A stretch of DNA of 64,000 bases from Diphasiastrum complanatum (GCA_029204225.1 CM055097.1:63248904-63312903); one strand, 5' to 3'. Positions 25,905 to 37,635 are shown, numbered from the stretch's first letter. A program made the numbers and translations. Notes: a model not told the origin generated them from the letters alone.

Positions 25905-26598
25905 TATTAAAATTTCACAATTCTAGCTTGACCAATTTTGGCCACATGCATTGTAATGGCAAAATGGCCATGTAAATAGATGCCACACATGCCAAATCAC
26001 ATAGGATGCTTTCCAATAAGTTCATTCCTCATATTACATTGTGATATCATATTTGAAATGAGGCAAAAATGCATTTGGATAGGCTAGAGAAATTTTGGGA
26101 TCTAAAAATAGCATGTTTTACATTGTTTTTCGATCTCGAGATCTTGACTCCAAGTTAGGGTGGATCCAATGACCTATTAGGGTAGATGTTAGGGTTAGGG
26201 TATGATAAGTTTAGAGGTGCCCTAATATGCTCAGATCCGAGCTTGAAAAGTATAAATGTATGACGGGATTTCCATCCAAATATCAAGAAAAATCGAGTTT
26301 TTCCACTTCTATCATCATTGTCTTTTGGTGGTGAGTTCTAACTATTGGATGTGAGTGTTCTTATGCATTAATTGCTTGGTTTGGAAGGTACTGAACCTGT
26401 TTACAGGTCTAAGAAACTTGTTGTACTTTACTTTGGTTCATTTGATCAAATCTATGTGCCTAATAGTTAAATGCCAAATTTGCTAGTTTTGGTAACTAGT
26501 CTTGATTCTAGCTCATAGTTTGGGTCTAGATCTTTTATTTGTGCATCCTCCATCACTTTTAGGATTGATTGGGATTCATTTTGCTTTAAAATTTAATT
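25905..26598 (+). repeat. E5 3' LTR, about 694 bp
   Basis: Starts TATTAAAATTTCAC (probably TGTTAAAATTT originally) right after the PPT and ends near 26598, where it corresponds to the 5' LTR end. The length is close to the E3 LTR (691 bp), but the sequence belongs to a different LTR family. Confidence 0.75.
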
Positions 26599-28008
26599 AA
26601 AGATATCTCAAGCTTCCGACCGAGATAGTGAGTCAATGGCACTCTTCAAAGTTCATTTGGAGTTCTGATTTTTAATAGAAATGCCATCATCCTAAGCATG
26701 CTTCACTAGCTTTCTCTAGCTAATATCTCATTTTACATGTATCAAGCAACGATGGATTACCCTTTATGGCTCAATAGGGAGTAGCAACAAGATAGCCATA
26801 CTGGATCAATCAGTGAGAAAAAGTGGTAGCTCTACATCTTTGATGGTGGAGCTGGTTATGATCTTCATTCAGACCTCAAGAGCTCTTAGTCTCACACTAT
26901 TTCACAAATAACATAACATTAAATCTAAACCCTAAAATCTACAAAGAACATAATATTAAATCAACCTCTTCTATCTATATTTTTCTTGCTCTCTCTGTCT
27001 CCCACACACATCCTTCTCTTCCTATCTTATTCGCTCACGATCATAAATCACTAAGACACATATTTGTGTTTAACTACACAAGGTAGTAGGATGTTGTAAA
27101 GCTGACTCAGGTGCACCCAACGTGCCCTGTAAGACTCTAAGGGGTGACACTCCCTAAAGTCCCAGAGCAAGTTAGAACGTCAAGGACTGAGCCTCCGACC
27201 TGTGGTGAGCCAGTCAAGTAGTCACAAGTCATGAGCTAGCTCTGGAGCTCGAGTCATGGCCTAGTCAGGAAGCAAGTTGATTCTGCCACCGGAACGGCTC
27301 CCGGGACCCATGTCCGGGAGCCAGACTGATTCTGCCAGGCTTGCCAGGCTTAATCAGCAAAATAAAAACTAAGTCCCAAAAAGCGTGCTTTACCAGAAAG
27401 CACTATGTTTCAGAACAGAGGGGGTGCGCCGAATCACAGCAGAACTATAGGGGGAGTCCGGCAGACAGAAACTTGGGCAGCTCAACCAGCGCCAGGAATC
27501 CAGTCGCCAGGTCTCAGCTCCCTCTACCAGCACGAGCCAGGCACAATGCCCAGCACGTGTTGGTGGCCCCGAGACCGGTCAGTCTATGTATGAATTAACC
27601 TCTTCCAAATCTAATAAAGTTGATCCTTGGGGATGATTACCATTTCGGTTTCGCCTCCGGGACTGGTCCAAGTGGAAGGACCCTTACTACAACCTTTTTG
27701 CGTCGCTGGCGCCTAAGGGTCCCTGTCATCGACATGGGGCTTGCCGCTATGCCAATTGGTCAGTTTGGCGACCACTATGCCTTGGGTTTCATGTGTGGCT
27801 TGTCTTTGCCTTTGGTTACCTTTTGGGGACGGATTCTGAGTTGGCTTTCGGGTTGGTTGGGATTCCAGTTTTCTTAAGTCTGAATGGTTAAGCTTGTTAC
27901 GATTCTGAGTTGGCTTTTACGTAAGTGCATGATGGATGAATGTTAGACTTAAGCGCGTGTTGGGGAAACCGCTCAAGTCCCAGCGCCCTTTGAGGCGCCG
28001 GCGCAACA
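26599..28008. other. Intervening stretch with GC-richer island (27090-28008)
   Basis: 26599-27060 is AT-rich and featureless. From about 27090 base composition shifts to GC-rich sequence unlike the neighbours, with two ~85-codon frames at 27341-27598 and 27620-27877 that match nothing I recognise. It ends abruptly at 28008, where it has replaced the first 173 bp of the E3 5' LTR. It could be part of another retroelement's LTR or leader. Confidence 0.4.
27296..27322 (+). repeat. Perfect 9-bp-stem hairpin in the GC island
   Basis: GGCTCCCGG (27296-27304) and CCGGGAGCC (27314-27322) are exact reverse complements around a 9-nt loop. The flanks repeat (T/C)TGATTCTGCCA at about 27278 and 27328, so the hairpin sits between two short direct repeats. 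Confidence 0.8.
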
Positions 28009-28524
28009 TAGGATCTAGACCTTAATTTATGATGAGATTTGTATCTACCATGCACCTACCAAGCATGACTCTTGGATCTAGGCTAGGGTTTTCACTTTAG
28101 GGCAAGAAAGTTGAGTCTACTTCCTTATTACATGCTGGTTTTCACCTAACTTTGCAAAGGAAGTGTCTTTTACTATGTATTTCCATTCTCCATAATGAGG
28201 AGATAGAAACTTTTTGGAGCCTCAAGGAAAAACTCAGATTTTCTCTCATTGTATGATGATAGTGATTGATTCCAATGAAACTCAGCTTTGGCACACATTA
28301 ACCTCTGTCTACAGGCCGTACAACAGCCTCATTTTCATACTTGTGAAGTCAGATTTCAGTTTATGATCAATGCTTTGATTGTCTCTACTTGTTTTCTATC
28401 AAGCTGCTAAACTAGATCTTGTTTTTGGTTGACTAGTATCTGATAGATTGTTTATCAAGCACACAATCAACCTTGTGGATCATTCAAAGATCTATTTATG
28501 GTCCTTAGTACGATACTTTCAACA
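28009..28524 (+). repeat. E3 5' LTR, 5'-truncated
   Basis: TAGGATCTAGA onward corresponds to position 174 of the 3' LTR; it ends TACTTTCAACA at the PBS. The missing first 173 bp are replaced by the GC island to the left. Confidence 0.92.
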
Positions 28525-28536
28525 TGGTATCAGCGC
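28525..28536 (+). promoter_or_regulatory. E3 primer-binding site, one mismatch
   Basis: TGGTATCAGCGC against TGGTATCAGAGC, directly after the LTR terminus CA. Confidence 0.9.
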
Positions 28537-29158
28537 AAGTACAAGGCTATTGATCAGTTTTTAAGACTAATCGAGTTTTAGCAGGTTTTTGGTGCAAAAA
28601 GCTAATATTGGAAGGGCGAGCTGGTACCTTGGAATTGGTGAGGGGATTTCATCCCAAACTTCTTGTGGATCAAAATCCATATTGTTCACACATGTGGGAA
28701 ACTTTGAACCATCATTTATACTCCTGTATTTATTGGATCACTGTAATGTCATCTGGAGTCAGTTTGATGTAATTTTTGGTGCGAATCCGAGGATAAGCTA
28801 CCAAGATCACTTGCCATTAATGAGTTTTGGATTTGATTCATAATAACTAGTTAATCAAGGATGAATTCAGGCCCTCTTAAAGTGAAAAATAGATCTTGAA
28901 AGTACATCAAAGTGAAAGAGAGAGATAGAGTTATTGTATTGTCCAAAAATAGCCAAGATTGGCAAGATTTGCTTGAGAGTAGTTTTTACATCATCTTATC
29001 TTCATTTCAGCTTTGTGAGGGAGTGATAGAACTGTGATTACAAGTCAATCAGTTCGATTAGAAGTCAACATTTGAGTGAAACACTACAAGTTAGAAACCT
29101 TTTGTGAGTTTCAAGTTCAATCAAGTCTATATCTTGTGTGTAGAATTTCACTAGTAAA
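28537..29158 (+). other. E3 untranslated leader
   Basis: Region between PBS and gag start, alignable by eye with the E2 leader (7565-8179), for example GCAAGTTTTGGTGC-like and GAGGGAGTG phrases. No open frame. Confidence 0.75.
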
Positions 29159-30050
29159 ATGGAATCAGTTGAAGCATTCCTTCTAGAAACTAGTGAGAGG
29201 TTAAATTCTACCAATTATGCTATTTGGAAAGTGAGGATGGAGTCACTCATGGTGCTCCATGATCTTTATGAGTTTCTAATTGATGATGAAAATGTGCACA
29301 AAAATAAGTGAGATACAAGAAGAGATCTAGGCTAGCACTTCATTGTGTGAAAATGAATGTGAGCAATGATCTTCTGAGGGAAGTATCTTCATGTAGAAGT
29401 GCTAAAGAGGCTTGGGAATCTTTAAAATCAATCTATGAGTCTAGTAACACTTCGACGGTTCTCATGCTTAGGAATCAGATTCTGCAAAGCATGAAGAGGA
29501 GTGATGAGATTGCACAGGATTATGTGTTCAGAATCAAGTCTCTTCGAATAGGGAGTTAGCTTCCATTGGAGAGAAGATTCAAGATGGAGAGCTTGTTCAG
29601 ATTGTCCTTAATGGTCTAGGGAGTGGCTTTTCTAATTTGGTCCAAAGCTTTGCAATCCAAGACACTTTGCCCACTATAGAGAAACTTCATAGTGTATTAG
29701 TGGCTGAAGAGTGTAGGATGATGCACACCAATGCAAGAATGAATTTTATGTCTTTGCAGGATGGTGATGAGAAAGCAAATTTCTCTTTCAAAGGCAAGAA
29801 GAAGACCAATGGCAAGAAGAAGCACTTCAAGGAGACCAAGGAAGAGGATGATGCTTCAAGCTCAAAGTGCAAGATCAAGGACAAGTCCAAGTTCAAATGT
29901 TTTTTCTTTGGAAAGAAAGGACATTTTGCATCAGAATATCTCAAGAAGAAGAAGAAACAAGAGAGCAAACAAAGCAACATTGCACATCAGAGGAGGATGA
30001 AGAAGAGTCATTTTCTATGGTTTCCAACAAACCTCCATCATCCAAGAGCA
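29159..30050 (+). pseudogene. E3 gag, frameshifted, zinc knuckle degenerate
   Basis: The start is MESVEAFLLETSERLNSTNY, then IWKVRMESLMVLHDLYEFL. It breaks at ENVHKNK-stop (about 29310) and resumes as LREVSSCRSAKEAWESLKSIY. A second frame change follows at about 29548. The nucleocapsid knuckle reads CFFFGKKGHFASEY: two of the three Cys of C-x2-C-x4-H-x4-C are lost. It is otherwise full length compared with E2. Confidence 0.88.
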
Positions 30051-32990
30051 ACATCAATGATTCTTGGTGGATACTGGGGCTAGTTCCCACATGACATATC
30101 AAAAGGACAATTTTTCCACTTTACTTTCTTACAATGATGTACATAGATCAATCTATACTACAAGTAGTCAAGAATGTAAGATAAGTGGAATAGGGACCAT
30201 TCCATTTTATGTTGGATCATCCAAACAGATGAATCTTGAGAATGTTCTTTATGTTTCTAAGTTAACTAAAAATCTGGTTAGTGTTGGCCAATTAATGGAT
30301 AATGGCCTTGATGTACAATTTAAGCATGAAGTTTGTTCCATCCTTAGAAATGATGAATGTATAGCCAAAGGCTTTAAGCAAGGTAGATTGTTTAAGCTTG
30401 ATGCTAATATTGCGGTGGAGAGTGTTAAGTTGGCAAAGGTGGAACTATGGCGCAAAAGGTTGGGCCACACCAACTTCAAAGCCATGGAATCTGTGTGCAA
30501 AGGAGCTTGCACTTGGCCTCCCCAAGCATTTCTCAAAGTGTGAGAAGATATGTGAAGCATGTAGCCTCTCAAAGGCTCACAAACTACCATTAATGGTGGT
30601 GCCAAGTATTATGTAGTCTTCATTGATGACTATTCTAGATATTGTTGGATGTACCTCTTGTCTAGCAAATCAATGGTGTTTGATTCTTTTGTAAAGTTCA
30701 AGACTTTGGTAGAAAATCAACTTAGTACCAAGATTAAGGTATTAAAGAGTGATAATGGAGGTGAATATATCTCTAGTAAGTTGACTAACTTTTGTAGTTC
30801 TAATGGCATAAAGAGGGAGTTGTCATGTCCATACACCCCTCAACAAAATGAAGTGAGTGAGAGGAGAAATAGATCTCTTTGTGAGTGTGTTAAGGCCTTA
30901 AGGCTAGATGCTTCCCTATCCAAACCATTTTGGGGTGAGGCAATAACTTGTGCTAATTATTTGTGCAATAGATTGCCTAACCAAGCCATTGGATGAATCA
31001 CACCATTTGAAGCTCTATTCAGAGAGAAGCCCAATATCAAGGATCTCAAAGTTTTTGGATCCACTTGCTATGTACACCAATCCTTGGATACAAGGAAGAA
31101 GGATAATGCAACCTCCATCAAAGGCATTTTTGTGTGATATGGTGAGAATAGCAAAGGATATAGAGTCTTCAATCCCATCACTAGAAAGGTGATAGTGAGT
31201 AGGGATGTTATTTTTTATGAAGGACATGTTTGTGATTTGGATGATAATGCTACTAATCATCTTGATGCCAAGGATTATGCTAGGATGGAGGAGGAGCTTC
31301 CATGTGAAAAAAAACTTGAGGATCCACCTCAAGATGCAAGAACTCCAAAAACTCCAAGAAGATCTACAAGGGCAAGGACCGAGCCATTGAGGCTCACCCT
31401 TGATGGTCAAGGTGATCAAAGGAAAGGCTCATCATCTTTCACATATTACACATTTCTTACTTCAATGTTAGATGGGCCAACATGCTAGATGCTTGTAAAT
31501 CTAAGAGTTGGATGGATGCTATGCAAGTAGAGTATGATGCTCTCATTGAAAATCATACTTGGGATCTTGTGAATCTTCCTCAAGGGAAGAAACCACTTGA
31601 TGGCAAGTGGGTGTTTAGATTGAAGTATAATCAAAATAGATCAATAAGTAAGCATAAAGCTAGGCTTGTAGCCAAAGGTTTTACAAACCAAAGGCATTGA
31701 TTATGATGAGACTTTTGCTCTTGTGGCTAAGCTTGTTACTATCAGGTTGATCATTAGTCTTGCTATAACCTTTAATTGGGAGCTATTCCAATTTGATTTC
31801 ACAAATGCTTTCCTCAATGGTTATTTGGAGGAAGAGATCTACAAACCCGAGGGCTTCATCAAAGCAAAGCATGAAGGAAATGTGTGTTTCTTAAAGAAGA
31901 GCCTTTATGGGCTCAAGCACCTAGAGCATGGTACTCTAGGCTAAACTCTTTTCTCATTTCCATCAATTTTGTAATGAGTGCTTATGATCCATCATTGCAC
32001 ATAAAATTTCATGATGGCAAGATCATTATTCTTTTTTTGTATGTAAATGACATTATCTTGAGAGGTAATGATCTAGATGGAATTAGAGATGTAAAAATTG
32101 CTTCAGCAAAAGAGTTTAAGATGGTAGATCTCGGCCTATTAAGCTTCATTCTTGGAATATAGGTTATTAGAGGATGTGATTTTAGCTTTATTTGTCAATC
32201 TAAATATGCTACATCCATATTGGATAGATTTGCAATGAGGAATTGTAAAGGCATTCAGACACCAATGGATCAACATGTAAAAGCATCTATTGATAGTGAT
32301 GAAGAATCCTTTGAGGACATCACATTATATAGAAGGCTTATTGGCTCCTTGATTTATTTAGCTATAACTACACCTTATCTTAGTTATAGTGTTGGAAAGT
32401 TAAGCCAATTCATGCAAAGTCCTCTAGTTTCACATTGGAAGATGGCCAAAAGAGTTCTTAGATACATTTCATCTACTAAGAATTTTGGCATTTTGTATAG
32501 AGGGACTAATCTTGGCTTAAGAGCCTATAGTGACTCGGATTTTGCAAGTAAAAAAGTGGCTAGAAGATCAACAAGTGCTTTTGCCACCTTTCTATGTGAT
32601 GGAGTAGTATAATGGCTTTCCAAAAAGCAAGATATCATCTCCTTATCTGCCACAGAATCCGAGTACGAGGCCTTGACATCAACATGCAAGGAGGTCTTGT
32701 GGCTCAAAAGGCTATTGGTGGAGCTTCATGTCATGGAGGAGGAGATCCATATCATCTATTGTGACAACCAATCAGCCCAATCACTTGCCACTAATCCTAC
32801 ATTCCATAAGCAAACACATCGAAATTGTTCATCATTTCATGAGGGAGAAAGTGCAAGCCAAAGAGATCAAGCTCCAACACATGTCATCATCAAGTTGCTT
32901 GGTTGATTTGTTTACTAAATCTTTACCTAAAGATTCATTTGTCAAGCTTAGATCTTCAATTGGAGTGATTGATAAAAGTATTGTTGTTTC
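30051..32990 (+). pseudogene. E3 pol: protease, integrase, RT and RNase H with inactivating changes
   Basis: Protease: VDTGASSHMTYQK is intact, but the upstream frame is lost by a 4-base deletion (one GATA of GATAGATA). Pre-integrase: LWRKRLGHTN, then a frame change. Integrase: ~40 codons with the first catalytic Asp are deleted between SKAHKLP and NGGAKYYVVFIDDYSRYC; KSDNGGEYIS and SERRNRS keep the other D and E. RT: WVFRLKYNQN, FTNAFLNGYLEEEIY, then a frameshift. The active site reads YVND where the family has YVDD, a catalytic change. RNase H: AYSDSDFASKK with a stop at 32609-32611, then SATESEYEAL and YCDNQSAQSLA. The reading ends LANLAM-stop at 33051, inside the LTR. Confidence 0.9.
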
Positions 32991-33000
32991 CAAGGCTAGA

Positions 33001-33012
33001 TTTGAGGAGGAG
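33001..33012 (+). promoter_or_regulatory. E3 polypurine tract
   Basis: TTTGAGGAGGAG lies immediately before the LTR start TGTGAAAAAT. Confidence 0.88.
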
Positions 33013-33703
33013 TGTGAAAAATTGCCTACATTGGCAAATCTAGCCATGTAGAATATTGTATATTTTGTCAATATTTTTTGTTAGTCACTTGAATGGCCAA
33101 AGTGCCACTTGTCAATCCACACCTAATGTAGGTTACCACGAGTCAAGAGGAGTGCTTGTTCCATTTGGTAATGATTCCTACTTTGTAGGATCTAGAACTT
33201 AATTTATGATGAGATTTGTATCTACCATGCACCTACCAAGCATGACTCTTGGATCTAGGCTAGGGTTTTCACTTTAGGGCAAGAAAGTTGAGTCTACTTC
33301 TTTATTACATGCTGGATTTTCACCTAACTTTGCAAAGGAATTGTCTTTTACTATGTATTTTCATTCTCTATAATGAGGAGATAGAAACTTTTTGGAGCCT
33401 CAAGGAGAAACTCGGATTTTCTCTCTTTGTATGATGATAGTGATTGATTCCAATGAAACTCAGCTTTGGCACACATTAACCTCTGTCTACGGGCCATACA
33501 GCAGCCTCATTTTCACATGCGTGGAGTCGGATTTCAGTTTATGATCAATGCTTTGATTGTCTCTACTTGTTTTCTATCAAACTGCTAAACTAGATCTTGT
33601 TTTTTTGTTGACTAGTATCTGATAGATTGTTAATCAAGCACACAATCAAACTTGTGGATCATTCAAAGATCCATTTATGGCCCTTAGTATTGTACTTTTA
33701 ACA
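33013..33703 (+). repeat. E3 3' LTR, complete, 691 bp
   Basis: Begins TGTGAAAAATTG after the PPT and ends TACTTTTAACA. In related copies the end is TACTTTCACA, so the family termini are TGTGAAA...TTTCACA, a short inverted repeat with TG/CA ends. The pol frame's last codons extend about 40 bp into it. Confidence 0.92.
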
Positions 33704-34719
33704 GAGAAGAAGCGCCAAAAGCCGATCTCCAACAATCTCCTACAAGAATAAAAAATAAGAAAACCCTAGAAAAATGACGCAACTTTGAGAATTCCATCAC
33801 GGACATCAGATTTTGACATCTGTATTATCCGTCGGAATTCGACGTCCGCTTATGCTTTTTTTTTTATGCAAGGACATGTGACATCATCTATTTAAAAAGT
33901 TGCAGTCTCTGAAATGAGATGTCGGATTCTGACATTTTTATTGTGTGTCGGAATCCGACGTCCGTAAAAAAAAAAAATTTGCAACAAAAAAAAAATTCTG
34001 GCAATTTTTTTTTTTTCATTTTGTGTCGGATTCCGATGTATTATTGTGTCAAATTCTGACGGATTATGAAATTTTTTTGAATCCGTCGGAACCTTGTGTG
34101 GGAAATCGCGCATTTTGTTGTTGTGAATCATAATGGTACAAATTCCCTTCCCTTCTAGAATGCAAACTATCACTGATCATTTTTAGTAGTATTATCCAGT
34201 ATAAAGTTAGATCAGATTGATATCATGTATTCTATCTTCTACCAGATATCACTTTTAGTATATCTTATGGATACCCTAAGGCATAATAGAGTAACTTCCA
34301 CTAGGTAGATTATCGTTTATGTTTTACAATAAACCAAGATTGTCCATCTAATGTATAAGTAGTATTGAGATATATGTGGATTATGGATTCTTGGTTATAT
34401 AATTTAGATATATATGATAGTATTGATTGTCGATCAGATCCAAGAATTTGTCCAATATTCTAGCAATTAAAAGTCACTATTATACCATCATCAGTGAACG
34501 CTATCTCCATGAATGATTTGTATAATTTTCGAATGTACTATGAAATGACAATCTGGATTTCTTTCTCTCTACTTAGAGCATTCATATACATCTCAATACT
34601 AATTATGTTCAGTCATATTGTCAATCCTGAATATGGATCTGTCCAATCATGTAAATAACTTCTTCACAGATATTCAAATCATAAACTACTTATAGATCTC
34701 ATATAAGAAGATTATATAA
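33704..34719. other. Stretch with palindrome cluster, then AT-rich DNA
   Basis: 33704-34100 has poly-A/T runs and a cluster of short imperfect palindromes (separate entry). 34200-34719 is AT-rich and could be decayed gypsy RNase H on the minus strand, because an RT scrap in that orientation follows, but no motif is readable. Confidence 0.4.
33831..34060 (+). repeat. Cluster of five GTCGGAWTYCGAC-like imperfect palindromes
   Basis: GTCGGAATTCGAC (33831), GTCGGATTCTGAC (33921), GTCGGAATCCGAC (33947), GTCGGATTCCGAT (34025) and GTCAAATTCTGAC (34048) share one 13-nt dyad pattern. Three are followed or preceded by GTCCG or TGTGT. Spacing is irregular (26, 78, 23 and 90 bp between starts). Confidence 0.8.
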
Positions 34720-34815
34720 GGGGGTAAATATCTGTTCATAGTTTTGTATAAAATTTCTATAGTAACCACATAATTCTAAAAAGACTCTTACTTCATTTAC
34801 ATCTTTATGAGAAAA
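34720..34815 (-). pseudogene. Ty3/gypsy RT thumb fragment
   Basis: The minus strand reads DVNEVRVFLELCGYYRNFIQNYEQI, which resembles the end of gypsy RT (family pattern EVRSFLGLxGYYRRFI). Flanking sequence carries stops and frame shifts and shows no further domain. It is a small decayed scrap. Confidence 0.6.
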
Positions 34816-34834
34816 AAGATACATCTTTAGCTTA

Positions 34835-35334
34835 TTGAACAATTCATCTTTGAATTCTTCTCTCAATCACACAAAATTTTATGATTTAAAAATTTTATAT
34901 ACTTCTATGGCATTGCGAACTAGGATGTCACTAGAGTATCTGGCTTGCATGGATCTATATATCCCATTGTGGTCACCCATAAAACATGTAGTATGTTTCG
35001 TATGTTGCTTAATAGTATTCACAACACTATAGCGGGATTTTATGTGTTTATGAAGCCAGTCATTGGGTTTCTAGTTATGATATTGCCTTAAAAGTGATAG
35101 ATCACAATGAGTTGTTGATCATTTATAAATCAATAAGGTATTATTCTTGGAATGAGTTCATATTCTCTTATACCTTGTGGACTTCATAAAAAATCCACAA
35201 TCACTTGAGATGTCATATTCTAGCCTTCTACACCATTCCTACTCTAGCAACTGAAATTTTTCCAAAGAACGAGAATAACTTATAGGGGTTTTTTGTTCCT
35301 TGTGTATTCAACTCATTTTCAGGCTTAAGTGTAT
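34835..35334. other. Noncoding stretch
   Basis: No readable retroelement domain. It contains copy A of a 156-bp repeat (35009-35164) and ends where a detached copia 3' end begins. Confidence 0.4.
35009..35164 (+). repeat. 156-bp direct repeat, copy A
   Basis: TTAATAGTATTCACAACACT to GAATGAGTTCATAT recurs at 37636-37791 with roughly a dozen differences. It shares no similarity with the adjoining elements, so it is part of an older dispersed sequence. Confidence 0.9.
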
Positions 35335-36018
35335 CATAATTTCCAAGGCTAGATTTGAGGAGTGTGAAAAATTGTCTATATTGGCAATTCTAGCCATGTA
35401 GTATAGTGTAATTTATGTGCATAAGTGGGTCCCACACGTGTGAGGCCAAAATGCCATGTGGGAACCCACTCCTAATGTAGGTTAGTAGGTCGACTCTATA
35501 GGGTTGGTTATGTCTATTTGGTAGCGATTCCTAGATTATAGGACCTACACCTAAATTTGTGATAAGATTTTGACCAACTAGCCACCTACTTGGCATGACT
35601 CTAGGAAAGAGACTAGGGTTGCAAATTAGGGAAAGAGAGCCAAGTTAAATTCCTTATTACATGCTGAAAATTCACCTAACCTTACAAAGGAAGTCACTTT
35701 TGCTATGTATTCCATCTCTCCATAGTGAGAAGGCAATCTCGGGCTACTCCACTATGTACATGTGATTTTGTGATTCTAATGCAACCAAAGTGATTTAGCC
35801 TTCCATCTCTATTTGCAGGCCATACAGCAGGCCTCATTTCACACGTGTGAACTCGGATCTACACCTATGATTAATGCTTTTGATTGTTAATGCTTGTTGA
35901 TTGTCAAATTGCCAATCTTGTGTGACTAGTTTTTTGATAAATTGTTAAGCAAGCATCCAATCACTCTTGTGGATCTTTCTAAGATCCATTTATGTTCCTA
36001 AAGTACAGTACTTTCACA
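35335..36018 (+). mobile_element. Detached copia 3' end: PPT and LTR of the E2/E3 family
   Basis: 28 bp of interior including the TTTGAGGAG purine tract are followed by an LTR from TGTGAAAAATTG (35363) to TACTTTCACA (36018), 656 bp. It is clearly related to the E3 LTR (TTCACCTAAC, GGCCATACAGCAG and AAGATCCATTTATG phrases) but more diverged, and it is closer to the E2 LTR end. The coding region is gone. No target duplication is evident. Confidence 0.88.
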
Positions 36019-37635
36019 CCCCTACGGAGAAAAATGACTTAGTGTTTCCGCGCGACCAAAGAGATAAAATGAGCTAGGCCAAGCTAATATGGGCTCTTGG
36101 ATAATGACTAGCCATTGATTCTTGAGAAAACAAGCAAGACTTTATGTGAAGAGGTCTGAAGTGCAAATCGTGATTCAATTTCAATAAAAAAATTCATTTT
36201 GAAAGGGTATTTGAAGTTCAAATTTAGTTAAACATAAAAAAAATTCATTGTCAAGAAACAATTGAAAATACTTAAAAGGCCTTTATTTCCTTGTTATTGG
36301 ATTTTTTTTGGCCAAATGGAAGGTGGTGATCTCCAAATGAGGGCACTCAAACTGTACCTACAAGTACAAAAGCTAAAAATACTGATAACTATGGAGAAAA
36401 TTTTCAATGGATTTCCAAAGTGATTTTCAATGGATTTCCAAAGAGGTTGTTACGAATATGCGGCAAGAAACATTTTGCATTTTTTGAGGTACTGATTAGT
36501 GAAGTAATATACGGTCTTACTTACAATATGAAAAAAAGAGCGTAGAAGGCCCTATCCTTGATCAATTTGTTAGTAAAGGAGCATGTTATTGCACAGGTGG
36601 TGAGAGGTGCTTGAGAAGCACTTAAAGCACAATATCAAATGGAAAATGTCTCGCAAATGATGTTTTTAAGGACCAAATTGAGTAGTATTTGCATGAAAGA
36701 AAGTGAGAGTGCAAGCTTATATTTAAGGGATTGAGAGATCAATTCATAACAATTGGGGAGCCAATACAAGAGATAGAACTGGTTCACATGACAATGAGTG
36801 GATTATTAGAAAACTTTTAGATGTTTGCTAGCAGCATTACATGAAGGGAGAGGCTACCGATCTTTTCAAGATTTTCATGACATTGTGTTGCAAAAAGAGC
36901 AAAGACTTGAAGTGGTGAAATCATGTCAAGCCCCATTAAAATATTAGACAATGTTGGCTGAAGAAAAATCACAAGTACAAGAAGCAACAAAAGAAGCCTA
37001 ATTTTGATGAGGATGGTCAAGAATTGTCGTTAGGGAAGAAAAAACAAAATGCTTCTATTGTTAAAAAGTGAGACGTTGAGTAAGATTGTTGTAAGAAAAA
37101 AATAAAAATCAAGAAGAGAAAAGTAAAGCAATTTACTAATCTTGTTGAAGATGATCTAGAAAGCGACAACGATGATCTTAGCATAGCATTTGTAATTGCA
37201 TTGGCACCACACAACTCTGTGGATAATACACATTGGTTCGTGGATTCAGGAGCAACCAGACATATGACAAGCAACAAGTCATGGTTCAAGAAGTTGACAA
37301 ATGATGGGAATAAGATTGCTCAAGTGAATGAACAATGATGAGTGTTAGATTCAAGGAATTGGCACTGTACCAATACGATTTCTTGATGGTCAAATCAAGA
37401 TAATTAAAAATGTATTGTACATTCTTGGCTTGTAGAAAAGTTTACTTTCTGTTGAAATTATAACCGATCACATGCTAAAGGTGGAATTTAGCAACAAGAA
37501 ATGTTAAGTCAAGGATGTAAAGTAGGGTGATGGGTTTTGTGGCAAAACCTATGATTTGTATAAGCTAAATGTTGTGGTTTCAAAATGCAATAATTTAGTG
37601 ACTACAATTTTTCAATGTGACTTGTGTCATAGAGC
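36019..37635 (+). pseudogene. Copia gag-protease relic of another family
   Basis: Gag is readable as LKAQYQMENVSQMMFLRTKLSSICMKESES around 36615-36710, then stops and frameshifts. The protease is clear at 37230-37290: HWFVDSGATRHMTSNKSWF with intact DSGAT. Further on are VLYILGL, LLSVEIITDH and a pre-integrase start FQCDLCHRA. The sequence ends at 37635, exactly where copy B of the 156-bp repeat starts. The wording differs from E1-E5. Confidence 0.85.

Larger units (their letters stand above)
22556..26598 (+). mobile_element. Chimeric copia derivative E5 with LTRs, PBS and PPT
   Basis: The order is a truncated 5' LTR (22556-22657), PBS, ~600-bp leader, a long coding region (protease, pre-integrase, integrase start, linker scrap, unknown module), PPT and a full 3' LTR (25905-26598). 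The ~100 bp of 5' LTR match the end of the 3' LTR with few differences. RT and RNase H are absent, so E5 is non-autonomous. The structure matches E4 on the opposite strand. Confidence 0.85.
28009..33703 (+). mobile_element. Nearly full-length Ty1/copia element E3, inactive
   Basis: Partial 5' LTR (28009-28524), PBS, leader, gag, protease, integrase, RT, RNase H, PPT and complete 3' LTR (33013-33703), in that order. The LTRs are closely similar over ~516 bp, so insertion is fairly recent. The 5' LTR lacks its first 173 bp, so no target duplication can be checked (the base run after the 3' LTR is GAGAA). Pol has frameshifts, stops and catalytic changes, listed under its parts. Confidence 0.95.

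Noticed and set aside
27341-27877. Two frames of about 85 codons in the GC island as candidate genes
   Set aside because: GC-rich DNA makes chance open frames likely; no domain, and overlapping frames are equally open.
33831-34060. CRISPR-like array or riboswitch
   Set aside because: Units are irregularly spaced palindromes in plant nuclear DNA with no spacer regularity.
34835-35032. Small plus-strand frame as a gene
   Set aside because: 65 codons with no motif in decayed repeat DNA.
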